Shown: positions 32,124 to 42,689 of the stretch, piece after piece
Numbering within the stretch: the first letter of the stretch is position 1
Layout: each line of letters begins with the position of its first letter
Assembly: GCA_020350725.1 (NCBI GenBank)
Contig: CP070719.1
Span: 373,099-437,098, forward strand
Reading direction: 5' to 3'
Source of the DNA: a bacterium
Lineage (GTDB): Bacteria; BMS3Abin14
DNA: 64,000 nt
Translations under genes and position numbers: made by a program
The notes under the pieces: generated by a model
Seen by the model: the letters and a program-made list of their open reading frames with translations, nothing else
Database searches by the model: none
What the model was told of the DNA's origin: nothing

Positions 32124-33872
32124 ATGCCTTTTCTGGACATCAAAGGACTGACGTACACCTATCCCGGCCAGACCAGGCCGGCGCTTCTGGACGTTGAACT
32201 GGAGATGGAGAGGGGCGAGCTGGTCGCCCTCGTAGGCCCCAATGCGTCCGGGAAGAGCACCCTAGCCAGGGCCATTAAAGGGCTCATTGAACCGCAGGGG
32301 GGAGAGATCACCATCGGCGGTCAGGCCGCGGCGGCCGGGTCGGTTGACAGGCGGGTCGGCTTCCTCCTGTCCAATCCCGAGAATCAGCTTGTCACGTCCA
32401 TCGTCGAGGAGGACGTTGCATTCGGAATGGAGGCCCTCGGAATGGCCCCGGACGTGATCAGGGAGTCTGTGGACAGGATCCTTGAGACACTGGGAATTGT
32501 CGACCTTCGAAGGATGATGCCGCACAGGCTGTCGGGAGGGGAGCAGCAGATGGTGGCCCTGGCCGGCGCCCTGGCCCCGGACCCCGACATCCTGATCCTC
32601 GACGAGCCTACGGCCTACCTCGATCCCTACGGCAGGCGTTCGGTCCTGGATGCCCTGAACGAGGTCGTCCGCCGCGGGAAGGCCGTTCTCCTCATAACAC
32701 ATGACATGGAGGAGGCGGCTTTGGCCGACCGGGTCGCCCTTATCCACAATGGACGTATCGAACGGGTCTCCAGGCCCCTCAGGTTCTTCACCGACCGCAC
32801 CGGTCTGGAGGCGGTCCGGTTGCGTCAGCCCTTCTCTGCCAGGCTGTGGAACACCCTGACAGAGGAGGGCATAAGCATAATGGATCCTCTCCTGGACCTC
32901 GATGCACTTGTCCCGATGCTGGTTCAGCACGCTGGGAACGTCCACCGGCGCCGGGCCACCGGGGGATCGTCCGAGTGCGATCATGGGGGACCTGCGGTGT
33001 TTCCATCGGCCATGGAGTTCCAGGACATCGGATTTCGATACGGTACCGGTGGTGAGGCCGATGGGGATGTCCTGGACGGATTTGACCTGAACATACCCAA
33101 GACCAGCTTTTCCGTTTTGGTGGGTGCCAACGGCGCCGGAAAGAGCACGCTCCTGCAGATGTCCAACGGCCTTCTCGAGCCGGACAGAGGTCGGATCCTC
33201 ATCAACGGTCTGACCATGGACGAGACCAGGCGTCTGCCGGGAGGGGTCCCCTCCCGTGTCGCCCTCCTCTTCCAGAACCCCGAACGCCAGGTCTTTTCCG
33301 ACACGGTCTATGACGACATAGCCTTCGGACCCAGAAACCTGGGGAGGACGGAAGCGGAGGTTCGCACTTCGGTGGAACAGGCATTGACGTGGGTCGGACT
33401 GGCCGCGGAAACCCTGCAGCGTTCCCCGTTCCACCTCAGTGGGGGGCAACTGCGCAGGGTAGCGGTCGCCGGTGTCCTCGCCATGGGCTCTGATGTCCTG
33501 GTTCTGGACGAGCCCACGGACGGCCTCGATCCGGCCGGGGTGGATGAGTTCATGTCCAGGGTGGGAGAGTATATCACCCGCACGGGGTCGACCGTTCTCC
33601 TTGCCACCCATCGGGTTCCGGAACAGATGGAGGGTGTGGATCTCCTTGCAACACTCGGGGAGGGAAGGATCAGGGGGTGCGGTGCCCCGTCGAGGGTGCT
33701 CTTCTCACCGGACCCCTCCCTGGCTCTGGACTTTTACCCCTCGCATGTTCGGGTGCAGGTGGAGCTTCTTCGGTGCGGCATTGACATCGGAGAGCCGTCC
33801 CTGGACCCTGGTGAGGCGGCCCGTATCGTTGCCCAGACCCTCCGCAAGGGAACAGGGCGAGGGGAGGAATAG
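32124..33872 (+). CDS. Fused double ABC ATPase, EcfA/CbiO type
   Basis: This 582-residue protein joins two ABC ATPase domains. Domain 1 has Walker A GPNASGKST (39-46), signature LSGGEQQ, Walker B ILILDEP and H-loop THD. Domain 2 has GANGAGKST, Q-loop FQNPERQVFSDTVYDDIAFGPRN, signature LSGGQLRR and VLVLDEPTDGLDP. The FQNPxxQ and AFGPxN patterns are typical of the A subunits of energy-coupling factor (ECF) vitamin or metal transporters. No T or S membrane subunit gene is adjacent, so the substrate is unknown. I prefer ATG 32124 (AGGA upstream) to TTG 32106. Confidence 0.88.
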   Translation: MPFLDIKGLTYTYPGQTRPALLDVELEMERGELVALVGPNASGKSTLARAIKGLIEPQGGEITIGGQAAAAGSVDRRVGFLLSNPENQLVTSIVEEDVAFGMEALGMAPDVIRESVDRILETLGIVDLRRMMPHRLSGGEQQMVALAGALAPDPDILILDEPTAYLDPYGRRSVLDALNEVVRRGKAVLLITHDMEEAALADRVALIHNGRIERVSRPLRFFTDRTGLEAVRLRQPFSARLWNTLTEEGISIMDPLLDLDALVPMLVQHAGNVHRRRATGGSSECDHGGPAVFPSAMEFQDIGFRYGTGGEADGDVLDGFDLNIPKTSFSVLVGANGAGKSTLLQMSNGLLEPDRGRILINGLTMDETRRLPGGVPSRVALLFQNPERQVFSDTVYDDIAFGPRNLGRTEAEVRTSVEQALTWVGLAAETLQRSPFHLSGGQLRRVAVAGVLAMGSDVLVLDEPTDGLDPAGVDEFMSRVGEYITRTGSTVLLATHRVPEQMEGVDLLATLGEGRIRGCGAPSRVLFSPDPSLALDFYPSHVRVQVELLRCGIDIGEPSLDPGEAARIVAQTLRKGTGRGEE

Positions 33873-34153
33873 CCTGCAGTTGCCGGTTTACACTTTACCG
33901 TATCCAGTTGCCGGTTCCCGGTTTTCAGCGGGAACCTGAAACGTAAAAACCGGAACGACCTTGCAGATCGCAGCATCGAATTGCTGATCAGGAAGTATTC
34001 CTTTACGTTCCTAAAATTGCTATATTTCAGGATTCAAAAGCCGGCAACAACCATCCACTGATCGGGCGGATCTGGCTGACGGTGCAGGATGCGAATCCGG
34101 CAGATATCGGGTCCGAGGGGGAAATCGCCCCATAAGATGAAAAGGAGAGGGAA
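33873..34153 (+). repeat. Spacer with hairpin and repeated words, upstream of trpB2
   Basis: The 281-base spacer has no gene. CAGTTGCCGGTT occurs twice (near 33877 and 33905). GGTTCCCG (33913-33920) pairs perfectly with CGGGAACC (33929-33936) across an 8-base loop. A TATATT near 34020 could be a -10 element but has no good -35. No T run follows the hairpin. Confidence 0.5.
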
Positions 34154-35509
34154 ATGATAGCCAAGAAGATCCACCTGGATGAGAAGGAGATGCCTAAGGC
34201 TTGGTACAATATCCTGCCTGATATGCCGACTCCTCCCGATCCCCCCCTCAACCCGGGGACCGGCCAGCCCATCGGGCCGGAAGATCTGGCCCCCATATTC
34301 CCCATGGGCCTTATCGAACAGGAGGTTTCCCAGGAGAGATGGATCTCGATCCCCGAGGACATTCTCGACATCTACAGGCTGTGGCGTCCCTCTCCCCTCT
34401 ATCGTGCCTATCATCTGGAGGAGGTCCTCGATACGCCGGCAAGGATCTACTACAAATATGAGGGCGGCAGCCCGGCCGGCAGTCACAAGCCCAACACCTC
34501 CATCGCCCAGGCCTACTATAACAAGAGGGAAGGGGTCAGGCGCCTCGCCACCGAGACGGGGGCCGGCCAGTGGGGCAGTGCCCTGTCCCTGGCCTGCCAG
34601 TTCTTCGACCTTGAATGCACCGTTTACATGGTCAAGGTGAGCTATCATCAGAAGCCTTACCGCCGGTCCATGATGCAGGTTTGGGGCAGCGAGGTCATTC
34701 CCAGCCCCAGTGACAAAACAAACGCCGGACGGGGCATTCTCGAGAAGGACCCCGATTCCCCGGGAAGCCTGGGCATCGCCATAAGTGAGGCCGTCGAGGA
34801 CGCGGCCACAAGGGAGGACACGAAATATTCCCTCGGCAGCGTTCTGAACCACGTTCTTCTCCATCAGACCATAATCGGGCTGGAGGTCAAAGAACAGCTC
34901 AAGAAGGTGGGCGAGAAACCCGACGTGCTCATCGGGTGCTGCGGCGGCGGCAGCAACTTCGCCGGCCTCGTCTTCCCGTTCCTGCCGGAGAAGTTGGCCG
35001 GCGAAAAGATCAGGTTTCTGGCCGTCGAACCCACATCCTGTCCGACCCTGACGAAGGGAGAGTTCGCCTACGATTTCGGGGACACGGCCCAGATGACGCC
35101 GCTCATGCCGATGTACACCCTCGGTCACGATTTCATTCCCCCCGGGATCCACGCGGGAGGTCTGAGGTACCACGGCGAATCCCCTCTGGTGAGCGTCCTG
35201 CATCGTGACGGGATCGTCGATGCTGTGGCCTATACTCAGAACCCCGTTTTCAGCGCGGCTCTGACCTTTGCCAGGGCGGAAGGGATCATACCGGCGCCCG
35301 AGTCAGCCCATGCGGTGAAGGCGACCTTCGAAGAAGCCATCCGCTTCAAGGAGGAGGGCAAGGAAGGCGTCATCGTGTTCAACCTCAGCGGACATGGTCA
35401 CTTCGATATGGCGGCTTACGACGCCTTTCTGGCTGGTGATCTCGAGGACTACACCTATCCCGAGGAGAAGATCGCCGAGTCCCTCAAGAACCTGCCGAAG
35501 GTCAAATAA
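34154..35509 (+). CDS. trpB2: Tryptophan synthase beta chain-like protein, TrpB2 type
   Basis: This 451-residue PLP enzyme resembles the TrpB2 branch of tryptophan synthase beta chains, which join indole and serine, often without TrpA. The PLP lysine is K112 in GSHKPNT, and the phosphate-binding [12 protein letters not shown] loop lies near residue 260. The long N-terminal extension ([22 protein letters not shown]) and the lack of the usual TrpA-contact sequence mark type 2. It sits directly before accD and folC, where many bacteria have trpB-trpA, but there is no trpA. It begins after AGGAGAGGG. Confidence 0.9.
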   Translation: MIAKKIHLDEKEMPKAWYNILPDMPTPPDPPLNPGTGQPIGPEDLAPIFPMGLIEQEVSQERWISIPEDILDIYRLWRPSPLYRAYHLEEVLDTPARIYYKYEGGSPAGSHKPNTSIAQAYYNKREGVRRLATETGAGQWGSALSLACQFFDLECTVYMVKVSYHQKPYRRSMMQVWGSEVIPSPSDKTNAGRGILEKDPDSPGSLGIAISEAVEDAATREDTKYSLGSVLNHVLLHQTIIGLEVKEQLKKVGEKPDVLIGCCGGGSNFAGLVFPFLPEKLAGEKIRFLAVEPTSCPTLTKGEFAYDFGDTAQMTPLMPMYTLGHDFIPPGIHAGGLRYHGESPLVSVLHRDGIVDAVAYTQNPVFSAALTFARAEGIIPAPESAHAVKATFEEAIRFKEEGKEGVIVFNLSGHGHFDMAAYDAFLAGDLEDYTYPEEKIAESLKNLPKVK

Positions 35510-35519
35510 GGTCCCGTTC

Positions 35520-36371
35520 ATGGTGTCCTGGTTCCGAAGAAGGTCTTCCCGGCCAGAGCGGTCGGACCGCCGCAAGGTGTCGGTCCCCGAAGGGCTGTGG
35601 ATCAAGTGCAACAACTGTGGTGAGATCGTCTACAGCAGGGAGATCGAGCGGAATCTGAAAGTCTGTCCCAAATGCGATTATCACTTCAGGATAACGGCCC
35701 GCGAGAGGATCGATCTGCTCGTTGATGCCGGATCCTTTGAGGAATTCGATTCGAGCATCGAGAGCCTCGATCCTCTCCAGTTCAGGGATTCCCAGAAATA
35801 TTTTGACCGCATCAGGACATCCAAGAAGAAGACGGGGCTCACCGAGGCGGTGGTATCCGGATCCTGCACCATCGAGGGAAAGAGGACCATCCTCTCCGTA
35901 TTCGATTTCTTCTTTATGGGGGGCAGCATGGGATCGGTGGTCGGGGAGAAGGTCGCCAGAGCCATCGAGAGGGCGATCCAGGACAGGTGCGGCCTTGTTA
36001 TCGTCTCCTCATCAGGGGGCGCCAGGATGCAGGAGGGAGCTCTGTCCCTTATGCAGATGGCCAAAACGAGCGCGGCCCTGGCCAAGCTCCGGCGACTTCA
36101 TCTGCCTTTTATATCGGTGCTCACCGACCCCACGACCGGCGGGGTCACCGCCAGCTTCGCCATGCTCGGCGACGTTATCCTGGCCGAACCCAAGGCCCTG
36201 ATCGGTTTCGCCGGCCCCAGGGTCATCGAACAGACTATCAGGCAGGAACTCCCCGAGGGTTTTCAGAGATCCGAGTTCCTCCTCGAGCACGGTATGGTCG
36301 ACCGCATCGTCAACCGCAAAGAACTCAAGAACACTATCGCCTTCCTGCTTGACGCCTTCACCAGGCAATGA
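35520..36371 (+). CDS. accD: Acetyl-CoA carboxylase carboxyltransferase subunit beta
   Basis: AccD with AccA transfers the carboxyl group from biotin to acetyl-CoA, the first step of fatty acid synthesis. The 283-residue protein starts at ATG 35520, ten bases after trpB2; a longer frame inside trpB2 is rejected. The zinc ribbon is CNNC...CPKC (about residues 28-50). The crotonase-fold core has [12 protein letters not shown] and [21 protein letters not shown]. It overlaps folC by 4 bases. Confidence 0.95.
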   Translation: MVSWFRRRSSRPERSDRRKVSVPEGLWIKCNNCGEIVYSREIERNLKVCPKCDYHFRITARERIDLLVDAGSFEEFDSSIESLDPLQFRDSQKYFDRIRTSKKKTGLTEAVVSGSCTIEGKRTILSVFDFFFMGGSMGSVVGEKVARAIERAIQDRCGLVIVSSSGGARMQEGALSLMQMAKTSAALAKLRRLHLPFISVLTDPTTGGVTASFAMLGDVILAEPKALIGFAGPRVIEQTIRQELPEGFQRSEFLLEHGMVDRIVNRKELKNTIAFLLDAFTRQ

Positions 36372-37624
36372 CCTATCAGGAGGCCGTTGACTATCTCTCC
36401 GGCCTGGTCGAGGTGCGCATACTTCCCGGGCTTACCCGGATCCGGCAGGCTCTGGATGCCCTCGGACAACCCCATCGGTCCTTTCCTCACCTGCTTGTCG
36501 GGGGGACGAACGGAAAGGGTTCGACATCCTCTTTCCTGGGGTCCGTGCTCACGGCCGCCGGGTATCGGGTCGGGCTCTACACCTCACCTCATCTTTTCAG
36601 CTTCCGGGAGAGGATAAGGATCGGTGACGACCTCCTGACGAGGAAGGATCTCCCCCGGCTTGTTGAGGCGGTCATAGAGACCGGAATCTCCCTGTCCTAT
36701 TTTGAATTCGCCACGGCCATGGCCCTGGTCCATTTCGCCCGGCAGCATGTCGATATGGCCATCCTGGAAGTGGGCCTGGGGGGGCGCTGGGACGCGACCA
36801 ATGCCACCGATCCCATCCTGTCGGTCATCACGAATGTGGATATGGATCACAGTGAATGGCTTGGTCGAACCGTGGAGGAGGTCGCGGGGGAAAAGGCATG
36901 CATTATGAGACCGGGACGGCCGGCTGTCCTGGGCGCCGGGGAGGGGACCGGTCTGGACACCCTCCTCGAGAAGGCAGCCGAAATGGGGGCCGACGCCCTT
37001 GTTGCAGGCCGTGATTTTCTCATGACGAGAGGGCCTCAAGGTCTTTGTTTCAAGGCGCCGGGATGGGCGATCGACGGGCTGCGTCCCGGCCTGAAGGGGC
37101 AATTTCAGGTGGCCAACGCAGCGTGTGCCCTGGCCAGTGTGGGCATTCTTAGGGAAAAGGGATTCCAGGTCGCGGCGGAGGCCGTCAGGCGTGGCATAGA
37201 AGCCGTCCAGTGGCCGGGCAGGTTCCAGGTGATAGGAGGTCCGGTCAAACTCGTCGTCGATTCAGCCCACAATCCTGCGGCAATGAAAGCCCTTGTCGAA
37301 TCCCTCGATCTGGTCCCATCCGAGGTGATCTGGCTTTTTTCAGCCCTGAGTGATAAGGATGTGCCCGGGATGATCCGTCAGATCCCCCGTCCGACAGGCG
37401 GGGTGGTGGCGGTTCCTCTCGATCATGACAGAGCCATGTCCCTGGATGACCTGGTGGCCGCCTTCCGGGAAAGCGGGCTGGATGTAGTGGCGGAAACCGG
37501 CATATCCTCAGGGCTGCGCAAGGCCGTCGAAAAGGCCGGGCGCCGGGGCACGGTCATCGTGGCCGGCTCGATATTTCTCGCTGCTGCTGTTCTGGGATCA
37601 TGGAAGATGGGTGCGGACGCTTGA
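36368..37624 (+). CDS. folC: Bifunctional folylpolyglutamate/dihydrofolate synthase
   Basis: FolC adds L-glutamate to dihydropteroate and folates. The 418-residue Mur-ligase-fold protein has the ATP loop GGTNGKGST (about 48-56), then the folate-ligase signature [15 protein letters not shown] and [11 protein letters not shown] (about 136-147). The later HNPAAMK block sits in the C-terminal domain. Its start overlaps accD by 4 bases and its stop overlaps the start of lptD. accD-folC adjacency is common in Proteobacteria. Confidence 0.95.
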   Translation: MTYQEAVDYLSGLVEVRILPGLTRIRQALDALGQPHRSFPHLLVGGTNGKGSTSSFLGSVLTAAGYRVGLYTSPHLFSFRERIRIGDDLLTRKDLPRLVEAVIETGISLSYFEFATAMALVHFARQHVDMAILEVGLGGRWDATNATDPILSVITNVDMDHSEWLGRTVEEVAGEKACIMRPGRPAVLGAGEGTGLDTLLEKAAEMGADALVAGRDFLMTRGPQGLCFKAPGWAIDGLRPGLKGQFQVANAACALASVGILREKGFQVAAEAVRRGIEAVQWPGRFQVIGGPVKLVVDSAHNPAAMKALVESLDLVPSEVIWLFSALSDKDVPGMIRQIPRPTGGVVAVPLDHDRAMSLDDLVAAFRESGLDVVAETGISSGLRKAVEKAGRRGTVIVAGSIFLAAAVLGSWKMGADA

Positions 37625-39552
37625 AGGCAGTAAGTTTGCGGTTGAGGCTTCTTTCCCTTGTGACGACGGCCATGCTCTGCTTCCTGTCCGGTGAAGTCAG
37701 GGCGGGAGCGGGGGATGTCAACATCGAGGCCGAAAAGATGCTCGCCTACCCCGACGGCACCCTGGAGGCGGAGGGAGGGGTGACTGTCGAGGGACAGACC
37801 TTTTCCGCCAGGGCTGATCGATTGTATTACGACCCCGGGACAGCCCGGATCAGGCTGGTGGGAAACGTTGAAATGTCCGAGGTAAAGGGAGGTCTGTTTA
37901 CGGGAAAATCCCTGGAACTGGATCTGAACACCCTGGCCGGGGCCGTGAGCGGCGGTGAATTCTTCATCGAGGAGAGCGGCATTCGGATCATCGGCGAAGT
38001 GATAACGCGACTGGGCCCCGATGAATTGGAGGTGAGGAAAGGCGAATTCACCTCCTGTCCCGGTGATTGCCCTGACTGGTCCTTTACCGCCTCCAGGCTG
38101 AAGATCCGGAAGGAGGGGTATGTAACCGCCAGGCACGCCGCCTTCAGAATCGCCGGCATTCCTGTTTTCTACAGCCCCTATCTGTTTTTCCCGGTCAAGA
38201 CCGAGAGACAGTCGGGACTTCTTCTCCCTGAATTGAGCTACACCGAGCGGTCCGGCCTTGAGGTCTCGCTGCCCGTTTACATCACCCTGGGCGATGCCGC
38301 AGACCTGACCATCACCCCCCGAACCTTTACCAGGGATGAAACGGGCCTGCAGGGCGAGTTCCGCTATGATCTTCCATGGGGCGGCGGAGGAGAATGGTCT
38401 GGATTCTCCATAGGTGATCGGGAGGACAGGGGGCTGGACCGCTGGTATGCCTCCGCCACCCATGCCATGAGAACCGTGACGGGCGTGTGGACCCGGGGCC
38501 GATGGTACGATGCCGGGAATCCGGATGCACCGGTTGATTTCGGCGACAGTTTCCAGGACAGGAATCCAGGTGCTGTGGACCGCCACCTTTTCGTCGAGGG
38601 CGACTGGGACCGAGCCGGTATCAGGGTGGGCATGGCGAGCCTGGTTCCGGATGCCGGGAACGCCGGAAGCCTCGCGGTCCTGGATAGGCTGGAGGCGGGA
38701 GCGGGTCTGGGATGGTACAAAGTGGGATCCCTGGATGTTCAAGCGGGCCTGGAATACACCGAATTCGACATCGGTGGTGAGCGCCTCCTCGTCAACCAGG
38801 GACTGTCCCTCGGCCTGGCGGGACCCGGGCCGCTGTCGGGAAGATTGTGGGCTCAATGGCAAGGCTCGCATGACGGCGAAGGGACAGTGGAGGATTCCTT
38901 CTCCCTCCTCGCCCTGGAAGAGAGGATCTCGCTGTCCAAAAGGGCATCATGGGGACTGCACCGGCTGGAAATGTCCCTTGCCGGAGTCCGTTCCACCCCC
39001 TTCACCTACAACGAGTCGGCGCCAAGGGACAGCAGGGACAACGGCCGGGAGCATGCGCTTGTGTCGGGGCGTTTCCGAAGTCTGGTCATCGGTCCTTCCT
39101 ATTCCTGGGAGCTGCTGGCATCGGGCTGGTCGGACTCCAAGATGGACAAAGCCATGGGTTTCGGGAGGACACTCCTGAAGAAGGATCCCTGGTATCTCGA
39201 AGCCACCGTCAACCGCGATGCTGAATTTGGCCTGGTTCTGCCCCTTCAGGCCGGTGTGGAAGGCCGGTGGGAAGGCTGGACCGCGGGTGCCGGTTTCAAT
39301 TCCGACGCAGCGGAACTCGAGGTCGAGTGGGAGTCCAGAGAGGATAAACCGCTGATTCTGTCCGGGTCGTACCGCTATACCCTGAAAGCTTTCGAGTTCG
39401 AAGGCAGCGCCCAGTTCGACCTTGACACCGATCGCACCTCCGACGAGCGACACACAGTAACCTATCTGGCCGACTGCTGGGAACTGGGCGTGTCAAGGCT
39501 CAGGAACCTGAGCCGGACGGACTGGCGACTGGTCTTCCGGCTTGCTAATTAA
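37621..39552 (+). CDS. lptD: LPS-assembly protein LptD (OstA-type)
   Basis: LptD is the outer-membrane barrel that inserts lipopolysaccharide. From TTG 37621, overlapping the folC stop, it has 643 residues and a good signal peptide ending near GEVRAGAG; ATG 37600 would add seven residues. An OstA/LptA-like N-terminal domain (about 32-130: ADRLYYDPGTARIRLVGNVEM) is followed by the family FTSCPGDCPDWSF motif (about 142) and IPVFYSPYLFFPVKTERQSGLLLPEL. The C-terminal half is alternating beta strands rich in Trp and Tyr. It implies a diderm with LPS. It is somewhat shorter than the E. coli form. Confidence 0.85.
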   Translation: MKAVSLRLRLLSLVTTAMLCFLSGEVRAGAGDVNIEAEKMLAYPDGTLEAEGGVTVEGQTFSARADRLYYDPGTARIRLVGNVEMSEVKGGLFTGKSLELDLNTLAGAVSGGEFFIEESGIRIIGEVITRLGPDELEVRKGEFTSCPGDCPDWSFTASRLKIRKEGYVTARHAAFRIAGIPVFYSPYLFFPVKTERQSGLLLPELSYTERSGLEVSLPVYITLGDAADLTITPRTFTRDETGLQGEFRYDLPWGGGGEWSGFSIGDREDRGLDRWYASATHAMRTVTGVWTRGRWYDAGNPDAPVDFGDSFQDRNPGAVDRHLFVEGDWDRAGIRVGMASLVPDAGNAGSLAVLDRLEAGAGLGWYKVGSLDVQAGLEYTEFDIGGERLLVNQGLSLGLAGPGPLSGRLWAQWQGSHDGEGTVEDSFSLLALEERISLSKRASWGLHRLEMSLAGVRSTPFTYNESAPRDSRDNGREHALVSGRFRSLVIGPSYSWELLASGWSDSKMDKAMGFGRTLLKKDPWYLEATVNRDAEFGLVLPLQAGVEGRWEGWTAGAGFNSDAAELEVEWESREDKPLILSGSYRYTLKAFEFEGSAQFDLDTDRTSDERHTVTYLADCWELGVSRLRNLSRTDWRLVFRLAN

Positions 39553-39594
39553 AGGGTCCAGAGGTCGGCCGCCAACCGGGGTTTCCAATACGCA

Positions 39595-39623
39595 TTGACA
39601 TGAAAGGCCCCTTATTCTATATT
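39595..39623 (+). promoter_or_regulatory. Near-consensus sigma-70 promoter upstream of lepA
   Basis: TTGACA (39595-39600) and TATATT (39618-39623) are separated by exactly 17 bases. This is the best sigma-70 match I see in the window. It overlaps the apparent ATG of the small membrane protein at 39600, so its transcript would start near 39630, inside that frame, and would serve lepA and lepB downstream. Confidence 0.7.
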
Positions 39624-39899
39624 CTAGCGCCCTTCGCACTGGCCTTCGGCCTGTTCGTGGTCTACCTGCTGGTCGGCATCCTCATGGGTGATCCGGCCAG
39701 GCCCTTCAGGATGTTTGCCGCGGGACCCCTTCGCGATCCTGTCTCCGAGGCGGAAAGGATCCTGGATTCGATAGAGAGCGGGGATATCCCGGAGGATGAA
39801 CGGGCTGAGCTGAGGAGCCGTCTGCAGGAAATCATTGATTCGGGGGGAGAGGGAGAGCGCTGGGAGCGGATTTTCGCCAGATCGAGGGATCACCTTTGA
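39600..39899 (+). CDS. Small single-span membrane protein of unknown function
   Basis: The 99-residue frame begins with a strong hydrophobic span ([25 protein letters not shown], about residues 6-30) and continues with an acidic helical region ([34 protein letters not shown]). I do not recognise the family. It lies between lptD and lepA with no ribosome binding site evident, and the best promoter nearby overlaps its start codon. Either it is read from an upstream lptD transcript, or translation begins farther in. Its amino acid pattern is protein-like, so I keep it. Confidence 0.6.
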   Translation: MKGPLFYILAPFALAFGLFVVYLLVGILMGDPARPFRMFAAGPLRDPVSEAERILDSIESGDIPEDERAELRSRLQEIIDSGGEGERWERIFARSRDHL

Positions 39900-39951
39900 G
39901 CCCCCGTGCGGTGACAGGGAAAAGACATCCCCATCCCCTTGCGGCCACGTC

Positions 39952-41754
39952 ATGACATCCAAACAGGACCACATCAGGAACTTTTCCATAATAGCCCACA
40001 TTGATCACGGCAAGTCCACCCTGGCCGACAGGATCCTGGAGATGACCGGAGCGGTCACCGGGAGAGAGATGACCGGCCAGGTGCTGGATTCCATGGATAT
40101 CGAGAGGGAGAGGGGAATCACCATCAAGGCTCAGACGGCCCGCATAACCTACCGTGACTCGGGGGGAAGGGAATACCAGCTCAATCTCATCGATACGCCG
40201 GGGCATGTCGACTTTTCCTATGAGGTCTCCAGATCCCTGGCCGCCTGTGAAGGGGCGCTTCTCGTGGTGGATGCGGCCCAGGGGGTCGAGGCCCAGACGA
40301 TAGCGAACGCATATCTGGCCGTAGAACAGGATCTGACTATCATACCCGTTATCAACAAGATCGACCTGCCCGGTGCCGAGCCGGACAGGGCCAAGGAGGA
40401 GTTGAGCACCCTGCTCGGTATCGATCCGGCTGATGTCCTGGAGATCAGTGCGAAGGAAGGGACCGGGATGGTGGACCTGCTGGAGGCGATCGTGTCGAGG
40501 ATCCCCCCGCCGGCGGGAGATGTGGACGAGCCGCTGAGGGCCCTCATCGTAGACTCATGGTATGACAATTACGTGGGCGTCGTGGCCCTTGTGAGGGTAT
40601 TTCAGGGGGCCATGACATCGCGGTCCGGCATCCGGTTGATGGTTCAGGGGGGGGACTATGAATTGGGTGACATCGGCGTTTTCGTGCCTGCCGCCAGGAC
40701 CGTCAAATCCCTGGCCGCCGGCGAGGTGGGCTACATCGTCCCCGGCATCAAGGACCTGAAAAAAGTGCAGGTCGGTGACACGGTCACCCATAAGGCGCGT
40801 CCGGCCAGTGACCCTCTGCCCGGGTTCAGACGGATGAGGCCCATGGTCTTTGCCGGAATGTATCCTGCCGCAAGCGAGGACTTTGCCGCCCTGAGAGAGG
40901 CTCTGGGAAAACTGCAGCTTAACGATTCCTCCCTGGTCTTCGAGCCCGAGACATCCGTGGCCCTCGGTTTCGGTTTCCGCTGCGGCTTCCTGGGGATGCT
41001 GCACATGGAGATCGTGCAGGAGCGGCTGGAGAGGCATTTCGAGCTCGACCTCGTGACCACTGCCCCCACGGTCGTCTACCGGGTCATGACCAGGGACGGG
41101 CGGTGGGTAGAGGTGGACAACCCGGCCAAGATGCCGTCTGCCGGGGAGGTGGAGGAGATCCACGAACCCCACGTCCGAGGAACGATCATGCTCCCGGATA
41201 ATTATCTCGGGGGCATCCTGGCACTGCTCACCGAACGCAGGGGGGAGCAGCGGGCAATGAATTACCTTGAGGACAGGAGGGTCATTCTCGAGTATGATAT
41301 CCCACTGTCCGAGGTCATCTATGATTTTTATGATAGACTCAAGAGCCTCAGCCGGGGATACGCTTCCCTGGATTACGATCCCATAGGCTACAAGGTCGGA
41401 GACCTGGTCAAATTGGACATCAGGGTGAACGGGGAGGCGGTGGATGCTCTTTCCGTCATCGTTCCCAAGGAAAGAGCCTACCACAGGGGGCGGGACCTCG
41501 CCGGGAGGATGAAGGAACTGATCCCCCGCCAGATGTTCGAGGTCGTGATCCAGGCATCCATCGGAAGCCGGATCATCGCCCGGGAAACAGTCAAACCTAT
41601 CAGGAAGAACGTCCTGGCCAAATGCTACGGGGGGGATGTAACGCGGAAGCGGAAACTCCTGGAGAAGCAGAAAGAGGGCAAAAAGAGGATGAAGAGCATC
41701 GGCAGGGTCCAGATCCCCCAGGACGCCTTCATGGCCATCCTGAAGGTGGAATAA
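39952..41754 (+). CDS. lepA: Elongation factor 4 (LepA GTPase)
   Basis: LepA is a ribosomal GTPase that acts in initiation or back-translocation. From ATG 39952 it has 600 residues, the normal length: [16 protein letters not shown] (G1), [40 protein letters not shown] and NKIDLPGA. The LepA-specific C-terminal domain appears as [21 protein letters not shown] and the terminal [27 protein letters not shown]. An in-frame extension upstream is not conserved. lepB follows after a repeat-bearing spacer of 129 bases. Confidence 0.96.
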   Translation: MTSKQDHIRNFSIIAHIDHGKSTLADRILEMTGAVTGREMTGQVLDSMDIERERGITIKAQTARITYRDSGGREYQLNLIDTPGHVDFSYEVSRSLAACEGALLVVDAAQGVEAQTIANAYLAVEQDLTIIPVINKIDLPGAEPDRAKEELSTLLGIDPADVLEISAKEGTGMVDLLEAIVSRIPPPAGDVDEPLRALIVDSWYDNYVGVVALVRVFQGAMTSRSGIRLMVQGGDYELGDIGVFVPAARTVKSLAAGEVGYIVPGIKDLKKVQVGDTVTHKARPASDPLPGFRRMRPMVFAGMYPAASEDFAALREALGKLQLNDSSLVFEPETSVALGFGFRCGFLGMLHMEIVQERLERHFELDLVTTAPTVVYRVMTRDGRWVEVDNPAKMPSAGEVEEIHEPHVRGTIMLPDNYLGGILALLTERRGEQRAMNYLEDRRVILEYDIPLSEVIYDFYDRLKSLSRGYASLDYDPIGYKVGDLVKLDIRVNGEAVDALSVIVPKERAYHRGRDLAGRMKELIPRQMFEVVIQASIGSRIIARETVKPIRKNVLAKCYGGDVTRKRKLLEKQKEGKKRMKSIGRVQIPQDAFMAILKVE

Positions 41755-41784
41755 TTGGACCTGGAGATAAGTCCCCCGTTCCAA

Positions 41785-41846
41785 GTTCCAGGTGCCAGGC
41801 TGTTGTCATCAGTGAGACCGGGCAAATGACTCCTGGAACCTGGAAC
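41785..41846 (+). repeat. Degenerate inverted repeat between lepA and lepB
   Basis: GTTCCAGGTGCCAGG (41785-41799) and CCTGGAACCTGGAAC (41832-41846) are reverse complements at 14 of 15 positions around a 32-base centre. A related copy of the left arm word (GTTCCAA) lies just before it. No T run follows. Confidence 0.6.
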
Positions 41847-41883
41847 CGGATGATCAGGATCGATTCATGACCAAGGAGGAAAA

Positions 41884-42555
41884 GTGTCGGTGGACCGGGA
41901 CAAGGCAGCTCCGCAGCAGCAGGGAGGAGGGCCCCTTTCGATGAGAAGGTTGTGGCCGAGGGGCAAACTCTGGGAGTATCTCGAGGCGATCATTCTCGCC
42001 CTCGTTCTGGCCCTGTTCATAAGGACTTTCGTCGTCCAGGCCTTCAAGATCCCGTCGCCGTCCATGGTCCCGACCCTTCTTGTCGGAGACCACATCCTCG
42101 TCAACAAGTTCCTCTACGGTTTCACCGTCCCCTATACGGACAACAAGGTCCTGGCCCTGAGGACGCCCGATCAGGGGGATGTCGTCGTCTTCAAGTACCC
42201 CAAGAACAAGAAAATGGATTTCATCAAGCGATGCGTCGCGGTGGGCGGTGACACGCTCCAGATCAAGGAAAAGACCCTCTACGTCAACGGGGAAAAGGTC
42301 CCCGATGAGCATGCGGTCTTCCTCAGCGAAGGCGGTTCTTCCCTCCTCAAGGGAAGGGACGATTTCGGCCCGGTCACGGTGCCCGAAGGGAAAATATTCG
42401 TGATGGGTGACAACAGGGACAACAGCAACGACAGCCGATTCTGGGGCTTCGTGGATATTTCCGAGGTCAAGGGAAAGGCCATGGTGATCTACTGGTCGTG
42501 GGACAGGGCGAGGAAGTGGCCGAGGTTCTCCCGTATCGGAGACGTCGTGAGGTAG
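41884..42555 (+). CDS. lepB: Signal peptidase I
   Basis: Signal peptidase I removes signal peptides from exported proteins at the periplasmic face. The 223-residue protein starts at GTG 41884 behind AAGGAGG (GTG 41890 is an alternative). One membrane anchor (YLEAIILALVLALFIRTFVVQAF, about 31-53) precedes the catalytic serine S60 in SPSMVPTLL and the lysine base K115 in IKRCVAVGGD. The SNDSRFWGFV box D/E is present. lepA-lepB adjacency is very common. Confidence 0.95.
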   Translation: MSVDRDKAAPQQQGGGPLSMRRLWPRGKLWEYLEAIILALVLALFIRTFVVQAFKIPSPSMVPTLLVGDHILVNKFLYGFTVPYTDNKVLALRTPDQGDVVVFKYPKNKKMDFIKRCVAVGGDTLQIKEKTLYVNGEKVPDEHAVFLSEGGSSLLKGRDDFGPVTVPEGKIFVMGDNRDNSNDSRFWGFVDISEVKGKAMVIYWSWDRARKWPRFSRIGDVVR

Positions 42556-42689
42556 GTCCGACGTTCCGCGCCTCCCCGGCCGCAGGTTCATGCCGGGGCT
42601 GGCTCCAAATCCTGTCCCGGGAAGCCGCGGAGGGGAAACCTGCCTTCAGGGTGCCTGGGGAATGCTCTCTTTCAGCCTTTAACCAGAAC

